A stretch of 64,000 nt of DNA, taken from Kumtagia sp963829135 (lineage in GTDB: Bacteria > Pseudomonadota > Alphaproteobacteria > Rhizobiales > Rhizobiaceae). The notes below the pieces were generated by a model. That model was not told the DNA's origin, ran no database searches, and worked only from the letters and a program-made list of their open reading frames with translations. Shown here one piece after another: positions 46,655 through 56,086 of this stretch. The stretch's first letter is position 1, and every line of letters starts with the position of its first letter. The position numbers and the translations under genes are program-made. The DNA lies in NCBI GenBank assembly GCA_963829135.1, contig CAWHHO010000007.1:62001-126000 (forward strand), in the 5' to 3' direction.

Positions 46655-47830
46655 ATGACGACCATTTCCAAGCCGGACGTGCGTCCGGCAAATCCCAATT
46701 TTTCTTCAGGTCCCTGTGCGAAGCGCCCTGGCTGGTCGGTCGAGGCGCTGCGGAAAGCTGCGCTCGGACGCTCGCACCGCGCTAAGATCGGCAAGTCGAA
46801 ACTGGAGCAGGCCATCGCGCTGACGCGTGAGGTGCTGCGGGTTCCGGCCGACTATCGCATCGGCATCGTGCCGGCCTCCGATACCGGTGCGGTGGAGATG
46901 GCGATGTGGTCGCTGCTGGGTGAGCGCGGCGTTGATATGCTTGCCTGGGAGAGTTTCGGCGCCGGCTGGGTAACCGACGTTGTCAAGCAACTGAAGCTTA
47001 AGGATGCGCGGATTTTCGAGGCGCCCTATGGAGCGCTGCCCGACCTTGCGCAGGTCGATTTCGATCGCGACGTGGTGTTCACCTGGAACGGCACAACCTC
47101 CGGCGTGCGCGTGGCGGATGCGGATTTCATTCCGGCGAACCGCAAGGGCCTGACGATCTGCGACGCGACTTCGGCGGCATTCGCGCAGCGCTTGGATTTC
47201 GAGAAACTCGATGTGGTTACCTTCTCCTGGCAAAAGGTGCTGGGTGGAGAAGGTGCGCACGGCATCCTTATTCTCAGCCCTCGCGCGGTCGAGCGGCTGG
47301 AAAGCTACAAGCCCGATTGGCCGCTGCCTAAGATCTTCCGTCTCACCTCCGGCGGCAAGCTGATTGAAGGCATCTTCAAGGGCGAGACGATCAACACCCC
47401 GTCCATGCTGTGCGTCGAGGATTATATCGACGCACTGGAATGGGCGAAGTCGATCGGCGGGCTCGATGCTTTGGTCGCACGCGCTGACGCGAATGCCGCG
47501 GTCTTGGCGGATTGGGTCGCGAACAATCCCGCGGTGGATTTCCTGGCCGCAGTTGCGTCAACGCGGTCGAATACGTCGGTCTGCCTGCGCTTCGGGGATC
47601 CTGCGGTCGCCGCGCTCGACGATGCGGGCCAACAGGCCTTCGTCAAGGGGCTAACTGCCGCGCTGGAGGCCGAGAAGGTCGCCTATGACATTGCCAGCTA
47701 TCGCGACGCGCCGCCAGGCCTGCGCATCTGGTGTGGCGCCACCGTCGAGGCGAGCGACCTCAAGGCGCTGATACCCTGGCTCGACTGGGCTTTTGTCAAC
47801 CAGAAAGCGTCGCTGAAGGCTGCGGCTTAA
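46655..47830 (+). CDS. serC: Phosphoserine transaminase
   Basis: A PLP enzyme converting 3-phosphohydroxypyruvate to phosphoserine with glutamate as donor; it also serves pyridoxal synthesis. The 391-residue protein shows NPNFSSGPCAKRPGW at the N-terminus, IVPASDTGAVEMAMWSLLG and WNGTTSGVRV, and the PLP lysine in TFSWQKVLGGEGAHG. ATG 46655 has a GGAAGGA ribosome site; the track to 46595 is longer without support. This alphaproteobacterial form is distant from the E. coli one. serA follows on the same strand after a repeat. Confidence 0.93.
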   Translation: MTTISKPDVRPANPNFSSGPCAKRPGWSVEALRKAALGRSHRAKIGKSKLEQAIALTREVLRVPADYRIGIVPASDTGAVEMAMWSLLGERGVDMLAWESFGAGWVTDVVKQLKLKDARIFEAPYGALPDLAQVDFDRDVVFTWNGTTSGVRVADADFIPANRKGLTICDATSAAFAQRLDFEKLDVVTFSWQKVLGGEGAHGILILSPRAVERLESYKPDWPLPKIFRLTSGGKLIEGIFKGETINTPSMLCVEDYIDALEWAKSIGGLDALVARADANAAVLADWVANNPAVDFLAAVASTRSNTSVCLRFGDPAVAALDDAGQQAFVKGLTAALEAEKVAYDIASYRDAPPGLRIWCGATVEASDLKALIPWLDWAFVNQKASLKAAA

Positions 47831-47850
47831 CCTTCAGGCGAATTTAACAG

Positions 47851-47976
47851 CCCCCTCATCCGGCCCTTCGGGCCACCTTCTCCCCGGTGGGGAGCAGAGG
47901 CCGCGAAACCGCCGACAAAGCTCCTCTCCCCAACGGGAGAGGGTGGCCGAGCGAAGCGGAGGCCGGATGAGGGGGG
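47851..47976. repeat. Mosaic palindromic repeat between serC and serA
   Basis: Outer arms CCCCCTCATCCGGCC (47851-47865) and GGCCGGATGAGGGGGG (47961-47976) are complementary. Inside are two smaller hairpins, CTCCCCGGTGGGGAG and CTCTCCCCAACGGGAGAG. This is a typical Rhizobiales intergenic element. It sits inside the serC-serA unit, so the transcript, if continuous, holds a large stem. Confidence 0.8.
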
Positions 47977-48001
47977 CGCTCCAAGATCAAGGATCTCTCC
48001 C

Positions 48002-49600
48002 ATGCCCCGCGTACTCGTTTCCGACAAACTTTCCACCACGGCCGTGCAAATCTTCAAGGATCGCGGCGTCGAGGTCGACTACCTGCCTGATCTCGGCAAG
48101 GACAAGGACAAGCTGCTCGAAGTGATTGGCCAGTATGATGGCCTGGCCATCCGCTCCGCGACCAAAGTCACCGAGAAGCTGATTGCTGCTGCGACCAATC
48201 TCAAGGTGATCGGCCGCGCCGGCATCGGCGTCGACAATGTCGATATACCGGCGGCATCGCGCCGCGGCATCATCGTCATGAACACGCCGTTCGGCAATTC
48301 GATCACCACCGCCGAGCACGCGGTCGCGATGATGTTCGCCTTGGCGCGGCAGATTCCCGAAGCCAATGCATCGACGCATGCCGGCAAGTGGGAAAAGAAC
48401 CGCTTCATGGGCGTCGAGATCACCGGCAAGACGCTGGGCGTCATCGGCTGCGGCAATATCGGATCGATCGTCGCGACGCGCGGCGTCGGCCTGAAGATGC
48501 ATGTGGTTGCCTTCGATCCGTTCCTGTCGGAAGACCGCGCGTCTGAACTCGGCGTGGAAAAGGTTGAGCTCGATGAGTTGTTCCGCCGTGCCGACTTCAT
48601 CACGCTGCACACGCCGCTGACGGACAAGACCCGCAACATCATCGATGCTGCGGCGATCGCCAAGATGAGGCCGGGCGTGCGCATCATCAACTGCGCGCGG
48701 GGCGGTCTGGTCGTCGAGGCGGACCTGATCGAGGCATTGAAAAGCGGAAAGGTCGCCGGCGCCGGCATTGACGTTTTCGAAGTCGAGCCTGCGACCGATA
48801 ACGCGCTGTTCGGTATGGAAAATGTCGTCACGACGCCGCATCTCGGCGCCTCCACCAGCGAGGCGCAGGAAAACGTCGCGCTGCAGGTGGCAGAACAGAT
48901 GTCCGACTACCTGGTCAAGGGTGCCGTTTCGAATGCCATCAACATGCCGTCGATCACGGCAGAAGAGGCGCCGAAGCTCAAGCCGTTCGTCAAGCTGGCC
49001 GAAGTTCTGGGCGCATTTGTCGGACAGGTCACAGAAGAGCCGATCAAGGAGGTCGAGATCCTGTTCGACGGCTCGACCGCGGCGATGAACACCAAGGCGC
49101 TGATCAGCGCCGCACTTGCCGGCTTGATCCGCCCGCAAGTGTCGGATGTGAACATGGTATCGGCGCCGATCATGGTGAAGGAACGCGGTGTCATCGTTGC
49201 CGAGGTCAAGCGCGACAAATCGGGCGTATTCGACGGCTATATCAAGCTGACGGTGAAGACTGAAAAGAAGACGCGCTCTATCGCCGGCACCTGCTTCTCG
49301 GATCACAAGCCGCGATTCATCCAGATCAAGGGTATCAATCTGGATGCAGAGGTTGGCCAGCACATGCTCTACACGACCAATCCCGACGCACCCGGCATCA
49401 TCGGCCTGCTCGGCACGATCTGCGGCAAAAACAATGTCAACATCGCGAACTTCCAGCTTGGCCGCAACAAACCCGGCGGCGACGCGATCGCCTTGCTTTA
49501 TCTCGATGCGCCGTTCCCGCAGGATGTGCTTGCAGAACTGCGCGCCAACCCGAAAATCGTTTCGGCCAAGCCGCTGAAGTTCGACGTGGCCGGTGTATAG
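48002..49600 (+). CDS. serA: D-3-phosphoglycerate dehydrogenase
   Basis: First enzyme of serine synthesis, oxidising 3-phosphoglycerate with NAD. The 532-residue long form has the substrate domain, the NAD motif GVIGCGNIGSIVA near residue 150, catalytic Arg and Glu in CARGGLVVEADL and the His in TTPHLGASTSEAQENV. The intervening domain and a C-terminal ACT domain (HMLYTTNPDAPGIIGLLGTICGKNNVNIANFQLGRN) follow; ACT domains bind serine as feedback inhibitor. ATG 48002 is preceded by repeat DNA and AAGGATCTC. Confidence 0.95.
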   Translation: MPRVLVSDKLSTTAVQIFKDRGVEVDYLPDLGKDKDKLLEVIGQYDGLAIRSATKVTEKLIAAATNLKVIGRAGIGVDNVDIPAASRRGIIVMNTPFGNSITTAEHAVAMMFALARQIPEANASTHAGKWEKNRFMGVEITGKTLGVIGCGNIGSIVATRGVGLKMHVVAFDPFLSEDRASELGVEKVELDELFRRADFITLHTPLTDKTRNIIDAAAIAKMRPGVRIINCARGGLVVEADLIEALKSGKVAGAGIDVFEVEPATDNALFGMENVVTTPHLGASTSEAQENVALQVAEQMSDYLVKGAVSNAINMPSITAEEAPKLKPFVKLAEVLGAFVGQVTEEPIKEVEILFDGSTAAMNTKALISAALAGLIRPQVSDVNMVSAPIMVKERGVIVAEVKRDKSGVFDGYIKLTVKTEKKTRSIAGTCFSDHKPRFIQIKGINLDAEVGQHMLYTTNPDAPGIIGLLGTICGKNNVNIANFQLGRNKPGGDAIALLYLDAPFPQDVLAELRANPKIVSAKPLKFDVAGV

Positions 49601-49615
49601 GCGTCGGCATTCTTG

Positions 49616-49645
49616 AGCCTGTCCCGGAGCATCTGCGCCCGGGAC
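49616..49645. terminator. Candidate terminator hairpin after serA
   Basis: GTCCCGG (49621-49627) and CCGGGAC (49639-49645) form a stem in the short gap between the convergent serA and aldolase genes. There is no clear U-tract on either strand, so its role in termination is only likely by position. Confidence 0.35.
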
Positions 49646-49663
49646 GGCGCTCGCGGCTCCGGT

Positions 49664-50560
49664 TCAGGCTTTGACCGTCGAAGCCGTGAAGATTTCGTCG
49701 ATGGAACTGGCAAGAGCCGCGTCGAATTCGGCTTCGCTCATCGAGTCGCGGAGGTCCTGCGCAAGCGCGCGGGAGAAGCTTGCGATCATGCCATGATTGG
49801 CGGCAAGACGCTTGCAGGCGTCCTCCCTTGTGTAGCCGCCAGAGAGAGCGACAACCCGGGCGACGCGCGGGTGGCTGACAAGCGGCGTGTAGAAATCCGG
49901 CTCGTCGGGAATGGTCAGCTTGAGCATGACGCGGCGGCCGTCAGGAAGCGCGTCGAGCCTTTTCAGGATTTCGGCGCGCAGAAGCGATTCCGCACCGGGC
50001 TTGTCGGGGCTTTTGATCGACACCTCCGGTTCTATGATCGGCATCAAGCCATGCTTGGCGATCTGGTCGCCGACCTCGAATTGCTGTGCCACGATGGCGG
50101 CAACGCCTTCGCTCGAGGGCAGGTTGATGACAGAGCGCATCTTCGTTCCAAAGATTCCGAGCTTCACCGCGCGTTCAAGCAACGCGTCGAGGTTGGGCAT
50201 CGGCTTCATGAGGCTCACACCATCGCTTTCAGCTGCGAGGCCGTTGTCCACCTTTAGAAATGGTACGATCCTGCGGTCTTCCCACAGGAAGGCTGGGACG
50301 GGTTTGCCATGCGCCAGTCCGTCCATCGTGCGTTCGAACAGGATGGCAGCGAGAATCTTGTCGCCGGTAAATGCCGGGGCGGTGATGATGCGCTCGCGCA
50401 TGGCGTGCACAAGCTTGAACATTTCGGCATCGCCGCTGTAGGCGGTTTCTGGAATACCGTAGAGCCGCAGCGCGCCCGGGGTGGACCCGCCGCTCTGATC
50501 GAGTGCGGCGATGAAGCCTGCCTTACTGGCGACTTGGTTCATCATATCGGCATTCGGCAT
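49664..50560 (-). CDS. fda: Class I fructose-bisphosphate aldolase
   Basis: A 298-residue bacterial class I aldolase that splits or makes fructose 1,6-bisphosphate through a Schiff-base lysine. Marks are FIAALDQSGGSTPGALRLYGI, LFERTMDG, the lysine in VPFLKVDNGL and the Schiff-base lysine in VMLKLTIPDEPDFY, and the phosphate-site glycines in VALSGGYTREDAC. It converges on serA and has no cofactor-metal motifs of class II enzymes. The start at 50560 has GGAGG-like GGGAGGAAC upstream. Confidence 0.93.
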   Translation of the reverse strand: MPNADMMNQVASKAGFIAALDQSGGSTPGALRLYGIPETAYSGDAEMFKLVHAMRERIITAPAFTGDKILAAILFERTMDGLAHGKPVPAFLWEDRRIVPFLKVDNGLAAESDGVSLMKPMPNLDALLERAVKLGIFGTKMRSVINLPSSEGVAAIVAQQFEVGDQIAKHGLMPIIEPEVSIKSPDKPGAESLLRAEILKRLDALPDGRRVMLKLTIPDEPDFYTPLVSHPRVARVVALSGGYTREDACKRLAANHGMIASFSRALAQDLRDSMSEAEFDAALASSIDEIFTASTVKA

Positions 50561-50665
50561 CTGTTCCTCCCTATTTACGCAATCCTGCGCGAGCCCGGCA
50601 GGCAGTGCTAAAGCGACTATTGCATGAACATCGAAGGCCGCGCCATCATTGCATGCCGAGAGACC

Positions 50666-50908
50666 CTACGCGGCTTGAGGATCGATCAGCACCAAGCCAA
50701 GATCGCCGAAATCCTTGGTGTTTCGGGTTGCAAAAATTGCCCTCCGCGAAACCACGATGCCCCCAATCTGAGTGTTGTGGTCGCCGACATTTCGACCTTT
50801 GGCGGTTCGATCCGCCACTATCTGTGCAGCATTCTCAGCTGCCTTCGCGTCAAAAGGGAGAATGCGGCGATCGATTGCCAATTGAGCCAAAGTCGACTCG
50901 GTGAATCA
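50666..50908 (-). pseudogene. VapC-like PIN-domain toxin remnant (C-terminal half)
   Basis: On the minus strand, about 80 codons read FTESTLAQLAIDRR-ILPFDAKAAENAAQIVADRTAKGRN ... IFATRNTKDFGDLGL-VLIDPQ, a match to the second half of VapC-type PIN toxins. A stop lies just upstream and the N-terminal half with the first acidic residues is missing. The usual D-x-x-I-A of the active site reads VGDHNTQIGG, also altered. No antitoxin gene is visible. A short GT repeat (50921-50934) lies beside the broken end. It is a decayed toxin gene. Confidence 0.65.
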
Positions 50909-50940
50909 CGATATCACGGTGTGTGTGTGTGTGTAGCAGA

Positions 50941-51828
50941 TCAATCGATCTTCCCCATCCTCATCTCGGCCAGCCATATTCCACCGAAAACCATGGCCAG
51001 GGAGAGCGCGTGGTACAGGTGAAAAGCCTCGCCGACGATGAGGATCGACAGCAGCGTGCCGAAGATCGGCACGAGGTTGATGAACAGCCCGGCGCGGTTG
51101 GCGCCGATCATTTCGACGCCACGAATGTAGAAGATCTGCGACAGCAGCGACGGGAAGATCACCACATAGACGAGGATTGCCCAACCGCGGGGATCGGGCG
51201 AAATCCCGGCGCCGAGCTCGAACTCTGCAATAGTGAAGGGCAGCGATGTGATGGCGCCCGCGGCCGTCATCACGATCATCAGGCTCTGCCAATGTATGGA
51301 AGGGCGGTAGCGAAGGATCACGGTATAGGCGCTGTAGGTAACGAGGCCGAGCAGCATGATGGCGTCGCCGGCATTCACATCCAGTTCCAGCAACCGCATC
51401 GGCGAGCCGTGGCTGGCGGTAATTACGATGCCGGTTAGAGACATCAGAAGTCCGAGGATCTGCAAAGGCGATACAGGCGTGCGAAAGAGTAGGAAGCTGA
51501 AAAGGAAGATCAACATCGGCATACCACCCTGCTCGATGCTGACATTGATGGCGCTGGTATGGACCAAGGCGCCATAGAGCGCGACGTTGAACAGAGTGAA
51601 GCCAAGGAAGCCGAGGCCGAACAGGTAGGGAAGGTTCGACCGTATCAGCGCCCAGTCAGCGGCGAAGCGGCGTCGGCCGAACGATGCTACAATGACAAAA
51701 GCCAGTGCCCAGCGCATGGTGGTCAGCAACATGGGCGATATGTGGCCGATCGCGAGCTTGCCGGCGATTGCATTGCCGCCCCAGAAAAGGGTGGTCAGTA
51801 GCAGCAGGACGTAGGCAGTGCGATGCAT
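50941..51828 (-). CDS. EamA/DMT family transporter
   Basis: A 295-residue inner-membrane transporter of the drug/metabolite family with ten predicted spans, in two EamA repeats (FWGGNAIAGKLAIGHISP and later a second half YSAYTVILRYRPSIHWQ). ATG 51828 is chosen; the long frame to 52350 runs over the purA start and is not believed. Substrates of the family are amino acids and metabolites; none can be assigned. It diverges from purA. Confidence 0.88.
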   Translation of the reverse strand: MHRTAYVLLLLTTLFWGGNAIAGKLAIGHISPMLLTTMRWALAFVIVASFGRRRFAADWALIRSNLPYLFGLGFLGFTLFNVALYGALVHTSAINVSIEQGGMPMLIFLFSFLLFRTPVSPLQILGLLMSLTGIVITASHGSPMRLLELDVNAGDAIMLLGLVTYSAYTVILRYRPSIHWQSLMIVMTAAGAITSLPFTIAEFELGAGISPDPRGWAILVYVVIFPSLLSQIFYIRGVEMIGANRAGLFINLVPIFGTLLSILIVGEAFHLYHALSLAMVFGGIWLAEMRMGKID

Positions 51829-52017
51829 CGAGTCGGTGCGCGATTGCGGGGGCGTCAGGGGTAGCCGCCTACAGACCATCCGTAAACGATGCCGAACCGA
51901 GAAAATATTGTGCCTGCATGCCACTTTGGTCGAATTCAGCGGTCGCGCGAACAAAACCTTGCCGCTATAGAAGCCCGTTGCCCGGCGTTGGCCGGGCGGT
52001 CCTGACAGGGGTGTTAT

Positions 52018-53316
52018 ATGGCCAATGTAGTGGTCGTCGGCTCGCAGTGGGGCGACGAGGGCAAGGGCAAGATTGTGGACTGGCTTTCCGAGCGCGCCGA
52101 GGTGGTCGTGCGCTTCCAGGGCGGGCACAATGCCGGCCACACATTGGTTGTTGACGGCAAGGTCTACAAGCTGTCGCTGCTCCCGTCCGGCATCGTGCGC
52201 GATGGCAAGCTGTCGATCATCGGCAATGGTGTGGTTTTCGATCCGCATGCATTTGTCGCCGAAGCCACCAAGTTGCGGGCGCAGGGCGTCAGCGTAGACC
52301 CGGACCGCCTGAAAATCGCCGAAAATACCGCGCTTATCCTTTCCCTGCATCGGGAGCTGGACGGATTCCGCGAAGACGCGGCTTCCAATTCGGGCACCAA
52401 GATCGGCACAACCCGCAGGGGGATAGGTCCGGCTTATGAAGACAAGGTGGGCCGCCGGGCAGTTCGGGTCATGGACTTGGCGGATTTGGAAACGCTACCA
52501 CTGAAGGTTGACCGGCTGCTTTCGCACCACAACGCGCTGCGACGTGGGCTTGGCCATCCGGAGGTCTCCCACGAGGCGATCATGGACGAGTTGACATCCG
52601 TGGCCGGGGAGATTCTGCCTTTCATGGATCGCGTCTGGAAGATTCTGGATGACAAGCGCCGAAATGGCGCGCGCATCCTGTTCGAAGGTGCGCAGGGCAC
52701 GATGCTGGATATCGACCACGGAACGTACCCGTTCGTCACCTCGTCGAACACTGTCGCCGGCCAGGCCTCGTCGGGCGCAGGCGTGGGCCCTGGCACCGTC
52801 GGCTATGTGCTGGGCATCACCAAGGCCTACACGACCCGTGTGGGCGAGGGGCCGTTCCCGACCGAGCAGGACAACGAGATCGGTGAATTTCTCGGCTCGC
52901 GCGGCCATGAGTTCGGCGTGGTCACCGGCCGCAAGCGTCGCTGCGGCTGGTTCGATGCCGTGCTTGTGCGGCAGGCCGTCGCCGTAAACGGCATCAAGGG
53001 AATTGCGCTGACCAAGCTGGATGTGCTTGACGGTCTCGACGAGATTAAGATCTGCACTAGCTATCGGCTGGATGGCGAGGTGATCGACTACCTACCGGCC
53101 AGCCAGGGTGCCCAGGCTCGGGTCGAGCCGATCTACGAGACGCTGGAAGGCTGGAAGGAAACAACCAGAGGTGCCCGCAGCTGGGCGGATCTGCCTGCGC
53201 AGGCGATCAAATATGTGCGATACGTGGAAGAGTTGATCGGCGCGCCGGTGGCGCTTCTTTCTACAAGTCCGGAGCGCGACGATACAATACTTGTGACGGA
53301 TCCGTTTCAAGACTAA
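52018..53316 (+). CDS. purA: Adenylosuccinate synthetase
   Basis: Makes adenylosuccinate from IMP, aspartate and GTP, the first committed step to AMP. The 432-residue protein begins MANVVVVGSQWGDEGKGKIVDWL, holding the P-loop and the catalytic Asp and Lys, with GHNAGHTLVVDG (catalytic His) after it, QGTMLDIDHGTYPFVTSSN, and the late TTRVGEGPFPTE and CGWFDAV segments. It is complete and normal in length. The upstream region has a GC-rich hairpin (GCCCGGCGTTGGCCGGGC). Confidence 0.96.
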   Translation: MANVVVVGSQWGDEGKGKIVDWLSERAEVVVRFQGGHNAGHTLVVDGKVYKLSLLPSGIVRDGKLSIIGNGVVFDPHAFVAEATKLRAQGVSVDPDRLKIAENTALILSLHRELDGFREDAASNSGTKIGTTRRGIGPAYEDKVGRRAVRVMDLADLETLPLKVDRLLSHHNALRRGLGHPEVSHEAIMDELTSVAGEILPFMDRVWKILDDKRRNGARILFEGAQGTMLDIDHGTYPFVTSSNTVAGQASSGAGVGPGTVGYVLGITKAYTTRVGEGPFPTEQDNEIGEFLGSRGHEFGVVTGRKRRCGWFDAVLVRQAVAVNGIKGIALTKLDVLDGLDEIKICTSYRLDGEVIDYLPASQGAQARVEPIYETLEGWKETTRGARSWADLPAQAIKYVRYVEELIGAPVALLSTSPERDDTILVTDPFQD

Positions 53317-53380
53317 TTTCAGCGAAAGATTTGGTATTTGGGCCCTCACGGGACAATCGGGACCATAGGTCAGAGATAGA

Positions 53381-55549
53381 ATGGCAGATTTCGTAGCGGT
53401 CCTGAAGAAGACCCTGGACGGTCTCTCCGACACGACCCCGCAAACGCGGGAGAAGGTGTATGAGAAGGCGCGCGTCACCATTGCCGGCAAGCTGACGGCG
53501 ATGAACCCCCCGCTGCCCGACGCGGTCGTCACCCGCCAGAAGCAAGCGCTTGAGGAAGCGATCATTCAGGTCGAGGCGGAAATCAACCGAAAGAACGCCG
53601 ACCCTCTTTCTGAGCTTGAGAGCGTTTTCGCTTCATTGAAGAATCCGGATCCGCGCGCCGTGCTGAAAGAGCCCGCCAAGGTTGCCGCACCGAGTGTCGA
53701 GAAGCCCAGCGTTGCGCCCGCAGTGGTGGAACGGCCATTCCTCGCCGAGCGTCCGGTTGTCGAGAGGCCGGTTGCGACCGAGAGGCCCGTTGTTGTGGAG
53801 CGGCCAGCCGTAGTGGCAAAGCCAACGCCTGTTGCTCCGCCGCTGCCGCCTCCTGCGCCCTATGTCACGCCTGCTGCTGCCTCGCCGCTGCCTCCCGCTT
53901 CGCCCTATATCAAGCCTGCTGCTGACATGGCGCTGCCGCCGTCAGCAACGGTTCCTGTCGATAAGCAGGCGCCGGCGCCCGAATTGTCTGACGAGGAGAC
54001 GATTGCGGAACCCGACGACGAGCTGTCCTATCGGCCGGAGACTTCAAGCCGCGAACTGATCGCTGCCGATGATGAGGTGGCGCCGCGCCGCCGTGGTAGT
54101 TACGGCCGACTCGTCGCAGCTGCCATACTCTTGGCTCTGGTTGGCGGCGGGGCATATGCCTATTGGGCAGAGCGTGATCAGGTCGAAAGCCTTGTGGCAC
54201 GCGCCAAAGCGACCGGAGAGGAGCTTTGGACGAGCATGACAGGCTCCTCAACTTCTCCGAACGAGGAGCCGTCAGCCAGCACGGATGTTGATTCCGCTCC
54301 GCCGCAAGCGCCGGCGACGGTAGACGAACCGGCGAAGGCAGTAGAACCGGCGGTTCCGGCTCCTGCGGCCAGCGACGCGGCCGACAATGGTCCCGACAAG
54401 TTCACACAGCGCCTTACTGCTGAGGGCGCGGAGGTGGACGCCGGCCCAGCTGGCGGCGCGCCGATCATCGGAGAGGGCACTTCAGTCGCCGCTGCGACGC
54501 AGCCGTCATTGCCGGGCGCCGGGGCCGCGACTGCTCCTGCCGTGCAACAGCCCGATTCCGCAGATCAACCTGCGGATAGAGACGTGGAAACGTCCGATCA
54601 GACGCCGGCTGCAGATGGCGCTGCGCCTGTGCCCGGGGCGCTGGATCAACCTGCTGCGAGTACCCCGCCGGCAGACATGGTGACGACACCGTCTGCGCCC
54701 GGCGCGGCGCCACCTGCCGATCCCGCAGTCACGCCGCCTGCCGGCGATACGGCGGTCACTCCGCCCACCGATGGCGCGGTGGTCCCTCCCGCCGACACAG
54801 CAGCTGAGACGCCTCCGATGGATGCAACACAGCCGGCCACGCCGCCAGCTGCGGACGGCGCCGCCACGACGCCGCAAACCGCCGGTGTCAGCGGATGCGC
54901 CGCGCCAACGCCGACGCAGCCCGATGCCACGGCGCAGGCTCCGACAATGCAAGCACCGAGTTCGGCAACTCCGGCAAGCCAGCAAAAGACGATACCAGCC
55001 GGCCAACGTGCGATCTTCTATGAGGAACGCACCAATGTCTCCGACGCTTCGGCGGAGCCTGGTTCGATCGTTTGGTCGCTGGTGCAGGAATCGCCGGGAA
55101 ATGATTTGCCGGCGGAAGCGGCGGTCCGCGCCGAAGTCACGATTCCGGGCAAGGATGTGCAGTTGCGAATGACCATTCGACGCAACGCAGACAAGACCCT
55201 GCCGGCAAGCCACATCGTCGAGATGATCTTCCTGACGCCGCAGGGGTTCGAGGGCGGCGGCATCGACAATGTACTGCGCATGTCCATGAAGGGCTCCGAG
55301 CAGGAAGCCGGCAGCCCGCTGCTGGGTATTCCTGCCAAGATAGCCGACGGCTTTTTCCTGATCGCACTGAACGACAGCAAGCCGGACGCGGATGCGAACA
55401 CATCCTTGCTGCGGCGACAGCTCTGGATCGACGTGCCGGTTCAGTACAAGTCCGGTCGGCGGGCCCTGTTCACGATGGAGAAGGGCATTCCCGGCGCCAA
55501 GGTGTTCGACGAAGCGCTGAAAGCGTGGCAGGCCAATACAAGCGGCTGA
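53381..55549 (+). CDS. Large Ala/Pro-rich membrane protein of unknown function
   Basis: A 722-residue protein that I do not recognise by name. Residues 1-75 form a helical domain (VYEKARVTIAGKLTAMNPP...). A repetitive VERP/PVVERPV tract follows (about 115-150), then Pro-rich text. One membrane span (LVAAAILLALVGGGAYAYW) is near residue 250, so the N-terminal part is cytoplasmic. A long Ala/Pro/Thr-rich linker leads to a periplasmic C-terminal domain of about 180 residues (ERTNVSDASAEPGSIVWSLVQ ... QLWIDVPVQYKSGRRALFTMEKGIPG). It follows purA by 64 bases. Such a layout suggests a cell-envelope or TonB-like spacer protein; that is a guess. Confidence 0.65.
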   Translation: MADFVAVLKKTLDGLSDTTPQTREKVYEKARVTIAGKLTAMNPPLPDAVVTRQKQALEEAIIQVEAEINRKNADPLSELESVFASLKNPDPRAVLKEPAKVAAPSVEKPSVAPAVVERPFLAERPVVERPVATERPVVVERPAVVAKPTPVAPPLPPPAPYVTPAAASPLPPASPYIKPAADMALPPSATVPVDKQAPAPELSDEETIAEPDDELSYRPETSSRELIAADDEVAPRRRGSYGRLVAAAILLALVGGGAYAYWAERDQVESLVARAKATGEELWTSMTGSSTSPNEEPSASTDVDSAPPQAPATVDEPAKAVEPAVPAPAASDAADNGPDKFTQRLTAEGAEVDAGPAGGAPIIGEGTSVAAATQPSLPGAGAATAPAVQQPDSADQPADRDVETSDQTPAADGAAPVPGALDQPAASTPPADMVTTPSAPGAAPPADPAVTPPAGDTAVTPPTDGAVVPPADTAAETPPMDATQPATPPAADGAATTPQTAGVSGCAAPTPTQPDATAQAPTMQAPSSATPASQQKTIPAGQRAIFYEERTNVSDASAEPGSIVWSLVQESPGNDLPAEAAVRAEVTIPGKDVQLRMTIRRNADKTLPASHIVEMIFLTPQGFEGGGIDNVLRMSMKGSEQEAGSPLLGIPAKIADGFFLIALNDSKPDADANTSLLRRQLWIDVPVQYKSGRRALFTMEKGIPGAKVFDEALKAWQANTSG

Positions 55550-55561
55550 ACTCGCTGCGTG

Positions 55562-56086
55562 CTATCGCTCGCTCGTAGGGGCTGGTCTCAGACGTCCCGA
55601 CCGTCCCAGCCCCAACAGGCGGTCCACCGATATCGAACCCCCGCCGAACACAATGAGCGTCAGCGCCATTGCCGCCCAGGGCAGGTGAAAATTTGCCCAG
55701 CCCTCCGGAACCGTCAATTGGATGATTGCGGTCATCGCAAGGATCCCGAGGGCCGCGAGGCGGGTGCCAAGGCCGAGAACCAGAAAGATCGGCAGAGCGA
55801 TTTCGCCGACGCCAGCCATCGCGGCCATCACTATGGGGGCGGGATAGGGGTAGAGGCTACCAAAAATGTGCAGTTTGAACTCCTCCTCGAAAAGGTAGTG
55901 AGCCCCCGGGGAGAGCGTCAGGAAGCCATCCCATTTCGTCAGCCCCGAATAGAAGAACGGCACGGCGATTGCGAGGCGCAGTGCCAGGAGCGGCAGCGCT
56001 TCGGGGATTGCGGCCAGGCTGCGTTCGACGCGGCGCAGCGGCCCCAGGAAGCCACCTGAATGATTGGTGTTGGTCAGTTCAACCAT
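55562..56086 (-). CDS. bufD: DoxX family membrane protein (BufD-like)
   Basis: A 174-residue DoxX protein with four spans (LPLLALRLAIAVPFFYSGLTKWDGFL at the start, PIVMAAMAGVGEIALPIFLVLGL, ALGILAMTAIIQL and an end span). The lysine-bearing FxxGxxK motif of DoxX is FFYSGLTKWDG. The start at 56086 overlaps the bufC stop by eight bases. It is the last gene of the bufferin-type operon, a position DoxX proteins usually take in bufABCD clusters. Its role there is not settled; it may pass electrons or act on the peptide at the membrane. Confidence 0.8.
   Translation of the reverse strand: MVELTNTNHSGGFLGPLRRVERSLAAIPEALPLLALRLAIAVPFFYSGLTKWDGFLTLSPGAHYLFEEEFKLHIFGSLYPYPAPIVMAAMAGVGEIALPIFLVLGLGTRLAALGILAMTAIIQLTVPEGWANFHLPWAAMALTLIVFGGGSISVDRLLGLGRSGRLRPAPTSER

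Noticed and set aside
50921..50934. (GT)n run as a possible phase-variation tract
   Set aside because: It is not inside or next to the start of an intact gene; only a decayed toxin and the end of a transporter are near.
51829..52350. N-terminal extension of the EamA transporter
   Set aside because: It would overlap the purA start on the other strand and has no membrane or signal features.
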